Assembly: GCA_900770225.1 (NCBI GenBank)
Contig: CAAGJU010000227.1
Span: 1-8,327 of the forward strand
Direction of reading: 5' to 3'
DNA from: Lachnospiraceae bacterium
Lineage (GTDB): Bacteria; Bacillota; Clostridia; Lachnospirales; Lachnospiraceae
Length of the DNA: 8,327 nt
Below are positions 1-6,197 of this stretch, one piece after another. How positions within the stretch are numbered: the stretch's first letter is position 1; the number at the start of each line of letters is the position of its first letter. The notes below the pieces were generated by a model. It saw nothing but the letters and a program-made list of their open reading frames with translations. It searched no databases and had not been told where the DNA came from. The position numbers and the translations under genes are program-made.

Positions 1-33
1 CTGAAGGCTTTTGTTTACTGCCCTCAACGACAG

Positions 34-100
34 CTTACTCATAATACTTCGGAGGTCTTTGGTTGTCAACACCTTTTTTTATTTTTTTTAATTTTATCAG
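34..100 (-). promoter_or_regulatory. Strong sigma-A type promoter with A-rich UP-like element, reading out of the window
   Basis: Read on the minus strand there is a perfect -35 hexamer TTGACA (64-69), a 17-base spacer (47-63) and a near-consensus -10 hexamer TATTAT (41-46). Transcription would start near position 34 and leave the window at its left edge. Just upstream of the -35 box, at 71-100, is a run of almost only A and T, like the UP elements of rRNA and other very strongly expressed promoters. radA ends at 246, so this promoter belongs to the next transcription unit to the left, which is not in the window. An rRNA, tRNA or highly expressed protein gene is the likely target; that is inference from promoter strength alone. 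I see nothing recognisable in the spacer 101-245. Confidence 0.8.
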
Positions 101-245
101 CACGTTAACGCGGTGAAACGCCTGTGTAACCACTCTTAACACCATTCATTTGCGAGTCCGAGTGTTGTCCAATAACCGCTATCTCATCTGCTGCATCGGG
201 GATCGGGGAAAAGGAAATTGCAGGAATAGCAGCAGTATCATCGTT

Positions 246-1643
246 TTAACTCTGCCTGTCTCCGCCCATCAGTGCAATGGCTTCACGCACGTTCTCCACC
301 GGGAGCAGCCGCACATGATATTCTTCACGGCTTCTGGATAATGCCTTCATGTTTGCTTTTGGCAGGATGACCTGGGAGAATCCGAGCTTCTGCGCCTCTT
401 TCACTCTCTGCTCTGCCATGGCTACGGAACGTATCTCGCCCGACAGGCCCACCTCGCCGAATACAACGGTACCCTCGGATACCGGTATATCTTTTTTACT
501 CGAGGCGATGGCAAGCAGGATGCCGAGATCGACGGCCGGCTCAGACATGCGGACGCCGCCCGTGATATTCACGTAGGCATCATCCTGTGACAGGTTGATA
601 TGCGCGCGCTTCTCCAGTACAGCCATCAGAAGATTGACCTTGTTGTAGTCCGTTCCATTGGTCGTCCTGCGCGGGAATCCGAAATTTGTTCTGCAGACGA
701 GCGCCTGAATCTCGATCATGATGGGACGTGTTCCCTCCATGGAGCAGGCAACGACAGATCCGGAGGCGTCCTTCGGTCTGCCCTCCAGCATAAACTCCGA
801 TGGATTTTCGACCTCCGCAAGCCCTTCCGTTCGCATTTCAAAGACGCCGATCTCATTCGTCGAGCCGAAACGGTTCTTTGCCGCCCGCAGGATACGGTAT
901 GCCTGCGTACGGTCGCCCTCAAAATACAGAACCGTATCCACCATATGCTCCAGCACACGCGGACCTGCCACATTACCGTCCTTGGTCATATGTCCGACGA
1001 TAAAAATCGGGATCTGCATTGTTTTTGCCACACGGAGCAGCACACCGGTTGACTCACGCACCTGTGATACGCTTCCCGGCGAAGACGTCACCGATTCATT
1101 GTACATAGTCTGGATCGAATCAATCACAACCAGCTCCGGCTTTGTCCTCTCGATCACAGACTCAATATCATCGAGATCTGTCTCGCAGAGCAGTTTCAGG
1201 GAATCACCGAAATCGCCGACGCGAACCGCACGCATTTTGATCTGCTGCAGCGACTCCTCGCCCGATACATACAGCACACGGCGGTTCTGCAGGGACAGAT
1301 TCCGGCATACCTGCAGCAAAAGCGTAGACTTGCCGATACCCGGATCGCCGCCGATCAGGATGAGCGAACCCTGCACAATACCACCGCCGAGAACGCGGTC
1401 CAGTTCACCGATTCCCGTAGAAATACGTGCCCCCGATTCCGTGCTGATCTCCGAAAGAGCCTTCGGTTCCGCTGCTGTTTTCCTTCTGGCAGTTCCCGAA
1501 GAAGCCGATGCTCCGGGCTTTGCCGAGATCACTTCTTCTGCGAAGGTGTTCCACTGATGGCAGGCGGGACACTGTCCCAGCCATCTCGTAGATTCATATC
1601 CGCAATTTTGACAGAAAAATACGCTTTTTTTATCCTTTGCCAT
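246..1643 (-). CDS. radA: DNA repair protein RadA (Sms), full length
   Basis: This 465-residue protein has the full RadA layout and usual family length. An N-terminal C4 zinc finger has Cys11, Cys14, Cys25 and Cys28. A RecA-like ATPase core follows, with Walker A GGDPGIGKST (98-107), Walker B LVVIDS (171-176) and the RadA-specific KNRFG motif (256-260). The C-terminal part, from about residue 290, is the Lon-protease-like domain that lacks protease activity in this family. RadA is a RecA-related, DnaB-type translocase that extends and processes branched DNA during homologous recombination and repair. The ATG at 1643 is preceded by AAGGA nine bases upstream and starts directly before the zinc finger. 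In many Firmicutes radA follows clpC and precedes disA. Here it lies downstream of clpC on the same strand but is separated from it by the 139-residue gene, a terminator and a structured repeat, so it is probably transcribed on its own. No clear promoter or 3' terminator was found. Confidence 0.97.
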   Translation of the reverse strand: MAKDKKSVFFCQNCGYESTRWLGQCPACHQWNTFAEEVISAKPGASASSGTARRKTAAEPKALSEISTESGARISTGIGELDRVLGGGIVQGSLILIGGDPGIGKSTLLLQVCRNLSLQNRRVLYVSGEESLQQIKMRAVRVGDFGDSLKLLCETDLDDIESVIERTKPELVVIDSIQTMYNESVTSSPGSVSQVRESTGVLLRVAKTMQIPIFIVGHMTKDGNVAGPRVLEHMVDTVLYFEGDRTQAYRILRAAKNRFGSTNEIGVFEMRTEGLAEVENPSEFMLEGRPKDASGSVVACSMEGTRPIMIEIQALVCRTNFGFPRRTTNGTDYNKVNLLMAVLEKRAHINLSQDDAYVNITGGVRMSEPAVDLGILLAIASSKKDIPVSEGTVVFGEVGLSGEIRSVAMAEQRVKEAQKLGFSQVILPKANMKALSRSREEYHVRLLPVENVREAIALMGGDRQS

Positions 1644-1687
1644 TTAAGTCAATCCTTATCTGTATTTGCTGGGTTGCTGTAACCTGT

Positions 1688-1716
1688 AAAACCAGGCCGA
1701 CTCTTACTCTTCCTGG
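1688..1716 (-). terminator. Possible weak Rho-independent terminator upstream of radA
   Basis: On the minus strand a 5-bp stem, CCAGG (complement of 1712-1716) with CCTGG (complement of 1692-1696), is followed directly by TTTT (1688-1691). The loop is long (15 bases) and the stem short, so it is weak. Its flank resembles the good terminator at 5592-5623: both read TGTAAAA, then C or T, then CAGGCCG on the plus strand, which suggests a degenerate relative. It would stop read-through before radA, or act as a leader attenuator. Confidence 0.3.
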
Positions 1717-1750
1717 CATGCAATTATTGTTTCAGGACGTTCAGAGATAC

Positions 1751-1863
1751 AGATACCTCCAACCCGCAACCATCCGCAGACATCGCATGCGCCATACTTC
1801 CAGTACGCAACCGCAACCATCGACGTGCGGATACTTCCAGTCTGCAAACCATCCGCAGCAGTC
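1751..1863. repeat. Three degenerate direct repeats of about 38-40 bp
   Basis: Three related units follow each other at about 1752-1793, 1794-1830 and 1831-1863. Units one and three share GATAC(C/T)TCCA, then GCAA, then CCATCCGCAG. Units two and three share ATACTTCCAGT. The third unit contains the left arm of the long inverted repeat of element C. No coding potential is apparent. The units may be decayed duplications of an element end. Confidence 0.4.
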
Positions 1864-2077
1864 GGTGGTTAGTGAATCCGAGCGTGAGCGAAGGATGAAC
1901 TTACCACCGTTACTGCGAGGACGAGCGAGAGCGGTCAGTTTGTAAGCTCGCTAAAGCTCGCTAACTGCGCTGACAGGCGTCGCACATAAGCTTCGAGCTT
2001 CCCTGCGGTCGCTCTCAGCAAGTGCTCATCGCTCTGTTTGCAGACGGAAGTATCCGCACTGTCCGATGACGTTGCGT
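1805..2077. repeat. Structured intergenic element C with long closing inverted repeat
   Basis: The arms at 1825-1849 and 2036-2059 are complementary over 24 base pairs with a single bulged base (A1839 region). Shorter matches continue outward: CATCG at 1818-1822 with CGATG at 2064-2068, and GCAAC at 1813-1817 with GTTGC at 2071-2075. Inside are several smaller hairpins: 1863-1909 (11-position stem with one mismatch), 1931-1970 (GCG plus CAGTT against AACTG plus CGC, enclosing a direct repeat of AGCTCGCTAA), and 1982-2025 (GCAC/GTGC with an inner AAGCT-TCG-AGCTT hairpin). The element starts just behind a terminator, between the 139-residue gene and radA. A short minus-strand reading frame across it looks like chance. 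This could be a miniature inverted-repeat mobile element, a structured RNA, or both; sequence alone does not decide. Confidence 0.75.
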
Positions 2078-2079
2078 GC

Positions 2080-2113
2080 AAAAGGCTCCGGAACAGAGGT
2101 CTGCCCCGGAGCC
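2080..2113 (-). terminator. Rho-independent terminator behind the clpC / 139-residue gene unit
   Basis: A perfect 8-bp GC-rich stem, GGCTCCGG at 2084-2091 with CCGGAGCC at 2106-2113, encloses a 14-base loop that can add three more pairs (CAG/CTG). On the minus strand it is followed by TTTT (2080-2083). It lies about 70 bases after the stop codon of the 139-residue gene and would end the clpC transcript. Confidence 0.75.
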
Positions 2114-2183
2114 AGTCATTCACATATCCATTGACGGTAATTTGTCAGACGTTCTGCGTCTCCCGCTGCGAACCCGCCATGCT

Positions 2184-2603
2184 TTACTTCTCCAGCCGAA
2201 GCACGCGCACATGAACAGGTCTGCCCGGTGTCAGCTCAACACTGAAGGAGAGTTTACCGCCCATGCCCGTCATCATGTGACCTACATTGACGTCGTCCAG
2301 CTGTACCTGATAATCCGTATCCTCCTCTACACCGAGGGTGATCTGCGCATCTTCAGGTCCTTCTACATCAAAGCTCATGCCGATATCACTCATCTTCATC
2401 TCAGTGACAGCGGTTCCGGGCACGGATTCATAGACAAATGTCTCGTTGCACTCCAGTTTTGTGATCTCTTTGTAGGTTTTTACCTTGTAAAGTCCGCCCT
2501 GATATTCGTAGTCCGAAAGCTTCTGTTTTGTCTGCTGCTCATAATCGCCGAAGCTGAGCGTTCCGTCAGGTTCCGTGCGAAGCAGCTCCTTAACTGCACT
2601 CAT
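2184..2603 (-). CDS. Conserved-looking 139-residue protein of unknown function, downstream of clpC
   Basis: I cannot assign a function. The start at 2603 is well supported: AGGAGG at 2613-2618 lies nine bases upstream. The protein has no signal peptide, membrane segment or metal-binding cysteine cluster (a single Cys52), so it should be a soluble cytoplasmic protein. Its alternating polar and hydrophobic pattern from residue 37 to the end suggests a mainly beta fold. Conspicuous stretches are ITKLE (47-51), FVYESVPGTAV (56-66), GPEDAQITLG (82-91) and GKLSFSVEL (115-123). I have an unverified recollection of similar short Clostridia proteins labelled 'endosialidase'; nothing in this sequence supports such an enzyme. 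The gene begins 52 bases after the clpC stop with no terminator between, and is followed by a good terminator, so it is probably expressed with clpC. A link to protein quality control would be inference from that position only. Confidence 0.85.
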   Translation of the reverse strand: MSAVKELLRTEPDGTLSFGDYEQQTKQKLSDYEYQGGLYKVKTYKEITKLECNETFVYESVPGTAVTEMKMSDIGMSFDVEGPEDAQITLGVEEDTDYQVQLDDVNVGHMMTGMGGKLSFSVELTPGRPVHVRVLRLEK

Positions 2604-2655
2604 TTCATGTATCCTCCTGTGTCTTTTTCAGACTGATTTCAGTATACAAAAAATG

Positions 2656-5271
2656 TTATGAATTTTCTACCCGGAAGGTGATTTTTCCTCCGTGAAAACC
2701 GGCTGTCACCGTATCTCCGGCTTTGACATTTCCGCTTAAGAGCTCCTCCGCCAGCGGATCCTCGATTCTCGTCTGGATGGCGCGTTTCAGCGGTCTTGCG
2801 CCATAGCGCGGATCGTAGCTGTCGTTGATCAGGTGCTCTTTCACCGTCGGCGTGACCTTCAGCCGGATCTGCATCTGAGACGAACATCTGCCGATGAGAT
2901 CCTTCATCAGAATGCCGACGATCTGCTTCATATCGTCCTTTGTCAGTGCGTGGAACACCAGAATATCATCGATACGGTTCAGAAATTCCGGTCTGAACTG
3001 CTGGCGCACTTCATCCATGACTTTTCCCTTCATGGATTCGTAGTCCTGTTTCTCACCGGATGCCGACATAAAGCCCAGCTTCTTCGGCTGAACGATCCTG
3101 TTGGCTCCCGCATTGGAGGTCATGATGATGATCGTTTCCTTGAAGCTCACCTTTCTGCCCTGCGCATCGGTGATATGTCCGTCATCGAGCACCTGCAGAA
3201 GGATATTGAAGACATCAGGATGTGCCTTCTCGATCTCGTCAAACAGAACGACGCTGTAAGGATGCCGGCGGACTTTTTCCGAGAGCTGTCCGCCCTCTTC
3301 ATAGCCCACGTATCCGGGCGGCGAGCCGATCAGCTTGGAGACGCTTGCTTTTTCCATGTACTCGGACATATCCACACGGATCATCGCGTCTTCGCTGCCG
3401 AAGACTGCCTCTGCCAGTGCCTTGGACAGTTCGGTTTTTCCCACGCCGGTGGGTCCCAGGAACAAAAATGATCCGATGGGTCTCCTGGGATCTTTCAGCC
3501 CGACACGTCCTCTCCGGACAGCTTTGGCTACCGCAGCCACCGCCTCGTCCTGCCCGATCACTCTTTCATGCAGGATCTTCTCGAGTCTGCTGAGACGTCT
3601 GGACTCTGCTTCGGCAATTCGTTCCAGAGGGATATTGGTCCACACGGATACCGTGCGGGCGATGTCGTCCCGGTCTACGACCAGTTTTTTACGGGAGGGT
3701 TCACGTGTGATCCTGTCCACACGGATACCGGTTTCATGGCGCTTTCTGCTTACCTCATAGAGGCGGGACAGCTGGTCAAAGCGTCCCTTCTTCAGCGCTT
3801 CATTCTCCTGCTCTTCCAGTTCTTCGTCCGTCAGTTTTTCCGGATCTATATCAGAGAGCAGTCCATTGGATGTCTGGCTGCCGCCTTTGTCCCGCAGAGC
3901 CGCCTGATTTTTTGCAGCAATCTGTCCGTTGCCGGCCGTCTTTGTTTTTACCGCCGACTGTACTTTTTCCGCTGCCTGTCTGTCTTTTCCCGCCGCTGTA
4001 TTTTTTTCGTTTTTCTCGTAGACGCCGAGACGCACATGAGACGAAGCCTCGTCGATCAGGTCGATGGCCTTATCGGGCTGGAACCGGTCATTGATATACC
4101 GCGTGCTCATCCGGACAGCCGCTTCCAGCGCCGCATCCGTGATGGTCACGCCGTGATGCCGCTCATAGAGCGGACGAACGCCCTTCAGGATCTGAATGGT
4201 CTCCTCTTCATCGGGTTCTTCTACCGTCACCGGCTGAAAACGGCGCTCCAGCGCTGCGTCTTTCTCGATATGTTTGCGATATTCCGTAATGGTCGTCGCA
4301 CCGATCACCTGGATCTCGCCCCTCGCAAGGGACGGCTTCATGATATTGGAGGCATCCAGGGCACCCTCAGCACCGCCGGCGCCGATGATCGTATGGATTT
4401 CATCGATAAAAAGAAGCACACGGCTGTCCTGAGAGGCTTCGGCGAGCACTCGCTTGATCCTCTCCTCAAACTCACCTCTGTACTTGGATCCCGCCACCAT
4501 ACCGGACAGATCCAGTGCCACCAGGCGCCTTCCCTGCATGCTCTCGGGCACACTGCCTTCCACGATACGGATAGCGAGTCCCTCCACGATGGCCGTTTTG
4601 CCGACGCCGGGCTCGCCGATGAGGCAGGGATTATTTTTCTTTCTGCGGCTCAGGATCTCGATCACACGGGAAATTTCCCGGTCTCTTCCCACGACGGGAT
4701 CCAGCTTGTGATTCCGGGCCAGTTCGGTCAGGTCTCTGCTGTACTGATCCAGTGCGGGCGTCTGTTTGGGCTTGTCCGCCGCCGAAGAGGTGTGATGGCG
4801 GAGGACACTGATCTCCTCGCGCTGCTGCTCTTCGTTCATTCCCTCTGCCTGCAGCAGAGACATGTACAGGCGCACAACGTTGACGCCGATGACGCGGAGC
4901 AGACGATAAGCCTCGCAGGTATTCTGGCGCAGGATCGCCATCAGAATGTGCTCGGTGCCCGCCTGTCTCTGCCGGTGATCCCCCGCGATGGCAAGCGCAT
5001 CGCTCAGTGCCCTCGATGCCCGCGGTGTCAGGGACGGCTCGACCAGCGTCGCCGGATTGCTTTTGCTGGTGATCAGCTCGTCTGTCAGTTTCATGATCTT
5101 TTCGGCAGTGACACCGGCTTCTCCCAGAACGACCGCAGCTGTTCCGCTGCCTTCTTTCAGGAGACCGGCCAACAGATGCTCCGTGCCGATATGCGGATGG
5201 CCCGCATCCACAGCTGTCTTTTTCGCCAGGGTGATCGCTGTGCGGGCCTGTGATGTAAACACCTGATTCAT
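2656..5271 (-). CDS. clpC: ATP-dependent Clp protease ATP-binding subunit ClpC, with extended linker
   Basis: This 871-residue Hsp100 unfoldase feeds proteins to the ClpP peptidase in the cytoplasm. Two Clp-N repeats cover residues 1 to about 145. The first AAA+ module has Walker A GEPGVGKT (219-226), Walker B with Asp290-Glu291, and arginine-finger region ERRF (342-345). The second has Walker A GPTGVGKT (606-613), Asp678-Glu679, and sensor-2 GARPLKR (824-830). LGF at 732-734 sits where the ClpP-docking loop belongs, so it is a protease partner, not a ClpB-type disaggregase. The short coiled M-domain (about 479-516) includes Phe498, which aligns by eye with the adaptor-sensing Phe of Bacillus ClpC. 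It is preceded by an unusual Lys/Ala/Gln-rich stretch (about 420-475), making the protein roughly 60 residues longer than Bacillus ClpC. I chose the ATG at 5271, not 5286, because AAAGGA at 5277-5282 serves it and MNQVFTSQAR matches family N-termini. ctsR, mcsA and mcsB are absent from this window. Confidence 0.96.
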   Translation of the reverse strand: MNQVFTSQARTAITLAKKTAVDAGHPHIGTEHLLAGLLKEGSGTAAVVLGEAGVTAEKIMKLTDELITSKSNPATLVEPSLTPRASRALSDALAIAGDHRQRQAGTEHILMAILRQNTCEAYRLLRVIGVNVVRLYMSLLQAEGMNEEQQREEISVLRHHTSSAADKPKQTPALDQYSRDLTELARNHKLDPVVGRDREISRVIEILSRRKKNNPCLIGEPGVGKTAIVEGLAIRIVEGSVPESMQGRRLVALDLSGMVAGSKYRGEFEERIKRVLAEASQDSRVLLFIDEIHTIIGAGGAEGALDASNIMKPSLARGEIQVIGATTITEYRKHIEKDAALERRFQPVTVEEPDEEETIQILKGVRPLYERHHGVTITDAALEAAVRMSTRYINDRFQPDKAIDLIDEASSHVRLGVYEKNEKNTAAGKDRQAAEKVQSAVKTKTAGNGQIAAKNQAALRDKGGSQTSNGLLSDIDPEKLTDEELEEQENEALKKGRFDQLSRLYEVSRKRHETGIRVDRITREPSRKKLVVDRDDIARTVSVWTNIPLERIAEAESRRLSRLEKILHERVIGQDEAVAAVAKAVRRGRVGLKDPRRPIGSFLFLGPTGVGKTELSKALAEAVFGSEDAMIRVDMSEYMEKASVSKLIGSPPGYVGYEEGGQLSEKVRRHPYSVVLFDEIEKAHPDVFNILLQVLDDGHITDAQGRKVSFKETIIIMTSNAGANRIVQPKKLGFMSASGEKQDYESMKGKVMDEVRQQFRPEFLNRIDDILVFHALTKDDMKQIVGILMKDLIGRCSSQMQIRLKVTPTVKEHLINDSYDPRYGARPLKRAIQTRIEDPLAEELLSGNVKAGDTVTAGFHGGKITFRVENS

Positions 5272-5300
5272 ACAATTCCTTTCCATGTACGAGGCAGTGG

Positions 5301-5336
5301 GTGCGCTGCGGGCTGTATCCCGTGATCATTGCGCAC
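5301..5336 (-). other. Hairpin in the clpC leader
   Basis: GTGCGC (5301-5306) pairs with GCGCAC (5331-5336), and inside it CGGG (5309-5312) pairs with CCCG (5319-5322). The hairpin ends about 17 bases upstream of the clpC ribosome binding site, so it would lie in the 5' leader of the mRNA if transcription starts upstream of it. It does not cover the ribosome binding site. No T-run follows it, so it is not a terminator. A regulatory role is only a possibility. Confidence 0.4.
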
Positions 5337-5410
5337 GAACGCCCCGAGATCGGATGTGGCTCTCTGTTCGCGTAGGTAAAGTAAACCTCATGTCAAAATG
5401 GATGCCACAG

Positions 5411-5592
5411 TACAGTATAAGCTGCGGATTGCTCCGTGCTTCGCACTCTCGCAATCCTACAAGTATTCGCACTTCCGTGCCGCTTACGCGTCACTCCGTG
5501 CTCATACTTGTTGCCTTCGAAATCGCATACAGTCTCTTACACACGCTTCGCGTGTGACGAGCCTGTCTGCGATTCGAAGAGCTTATACTGTA
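5411..5592 (-). repeat. Intergenic structured repeat, copy A (closing stem plus three arms)
   Basis: This 182-bp element shares near-identical sequence with copy B at 6198-6372, in the same orientation. A perfect 13-bp closing stem joins 5411-5423 and 5580-5592. Arm 1: 5426-5432 with 5451-5457, inner GTGC/GCAC at 5436-5446. Arm 2: 5459-5466 with 5504-5511, then GCAC 5469-5472 with GTGC 5498-5501, then an apical helix at 5477-5494. Arm 3: 5515-5532 with 5563-5579 (one bulge, one mismatch), then a 7-bp hairpin at 5540-5556. On the minus strand the arm tips read GAA (arms 1 and 3) and GTAA (arm 2, a GNRA-type tetraloop). The element starts, in transcription direction, directly at the T-run of the terminator of the SEC-C gene. 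It carries no open reading frame of interest. The strand is given as minus because of the loop argument, which is inference. Confidence 0.85.
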
Positions 5593-5623
5593 AAATCAGG
5601 CCGCCGCTTGCGCGACGGCCTGA
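5592..5623 (-). terminator. Rho-independent terminator of the SEC-C protein gene
   Basis: TCAGGCCG (5596-5603) pairs with CGGCCTGA (5616-5623); after one mismatch CGC (5605-5607) pairs with GCG (5612-5614), leaving the loop 5608-5611. On the minus strand the stem is followed by TTTT (5592-5595). It lies 12 bases after the stop codon at 5635. The last T of the run is also the outermost base of repeat copy A. Confidence 0.85.
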
Positions 5624-5634
5624 ATGCATGCAGG

Positions 5635-6150
5635 TTAACCCACCGCTTTCTTCCGTCCGCAGCAGTTCTTATACTTCTTACCGCTGCCGCACGGGCACGG
5701 ATCATTCGGATAGATCTTCTTCGGCTTTACGATGGTATTCATCTTCTTCGCCTTCATGTAAAGGCTCTTCTTTGTTGTCTCATCAAAAATATTGTCCCAC
5801 GCCGGAATGCCATAGAGCCAGTCTGCTCTGGCGTCGACCATGTTCATGTAGAGTTTCTCTTTGTCGAAGGCAAGGCTTACGACGGTGTCCTCTGTCATGT
5901 CGTCGATAGGGTTCGGAATCTTGAGGGAATCATTGATGCCGTCAAGGAATCCGACCATGTGAAGGACATCCATGTCATATTTTTCCGCGAGCTCTTTGAC
6001 TGTTCCCTTTACTTCTGTATCCGGGTCAGCGAGGAGTTTCTCATAAACTCCTTTCTCCATGACGAAGTACTCGTCCCAGAATTTCTTCAGCTCGTTTCTG
6101 TCTTTCTGTTCATCGTAGGCAATTGCCTTCCAATCGTCTAAAAGTGCCAT
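5635..6150 (-). CDS. SEC-C motif (zinc-binding) protein of unknown role
   Basis: This 171-residue cytoplasmic protein ends in a classic SEC-C motif, CPCGSGKKYKNCC, with Cys152, Cys154, Cys163 and Cys164. The spacing CxCx8CC is the zinc site also found at the C-terminus of SecA and in many small bacterial proteins, where it can mediate binding to SecB, ribosomes or other partners. The N-terminal 140 residues are largely helical in pattern and Asp/Glu/Lys rich, with no enzyme motif I recognise and no membrane segment. Only 'SEC-C domain protein' is safe. I chose the ATG at 6150 because GGAAGGAAG lies 11 bases upstream and MALLDDWK begins a plausible domain. An upstream in-frame ATG at 6195 sits almost inside repeat B and has no ribosome binding site. 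The gene lies between repeat copies B and A, with its own terminator, so it is probably monocistronic or read through from purL. No clear promoter was found. Confidence 0.88.
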   Translation of the reverse strand: MALLDDWKAIAYDEQKDRNELKKFWDEYFVMEKGVYEKLLADPDTEVKGTVKELAEKYDMDVLHMVGFLDGINDSLKIPNPIDDMTEDTVVSLAFDKEKLYMNMVDARADWLYGIPAWDNIFDETTKKSLYMKAKKMNTIVKPKKIYPNDPCPCGSGKKYKNCCGRKKAVG

Positions 6151-6197
6151 TTGTTTCGTGTCTTCCTTCCTGTAAAAATAATTTGTTACCTTCATAC

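Noticed and set aside
188..235. radA terminator formed by CTGCTGC (188-194) and GCAGCAG (229-235)
   Set aside because: The loop is 34 bases and no T-run follows on either strand.
718..1557. A 279-codon open frame on the plus strand opposite radA
   Set aside because: It is antisense to a full-length RadA with all motifs intact, and has no recognisable domain or convincing ribosome binding site.
1935..2123. A 62-codon minus-strand frame across element C and the terminator
   Set aside because: It spans the inverted repeat and the terminator hairpin, with no convincing ribosome binding site; it is best read as chance reading of structured repeat DNA.
3568..5253. A 561-codon open frame on the plus strand opposite clpC
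   Set aside because: It lies entirely antisense to a clear ClpC. Its translation shows no domain pattern and is rich in Arg, His and Cys, as expected from the complement of a GC-rich coding sequence.
5368..5396. clpC promoter based on TTGACA on the minus strand (5391-5396)
   Set aside because: At 16-18 bases spacing the -10 position reads ACGCGA or similar, with no TATAAT-like hexamer.
5391..5400. CtsR operator half-site (TGTCAAA) upstream of clpC
   Set aside because: CtsR needs tandem GGTCAAA-type repeats; only one poor half-site is present.
5411..5592. tRNA-like reading of the cloverleaf (TTCGAATC resembles a T-loop)
   Set aside because: The element is about twice the length of a tRNA, the arm lengths are wrong, and no anticodon arm or acceptor end fits.
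5398..6141. A 247-codon plus-strand frame over repeat A and the SEC-C gene
   Set aside because: Most of it is the complement of the SEC-C gene, the rest is repeat DNA, and the intact SEC-C zinc motif is on the minus strand.
6151..6195. Upstream ATG at 6195 as the start of the SEC-C protein
   Set aside because: It has no ribosome binding site, abuts the repeat B arm, and the added residues look like leader sequence; the ATG at 6150 has a GGAAGGAAG upstream.
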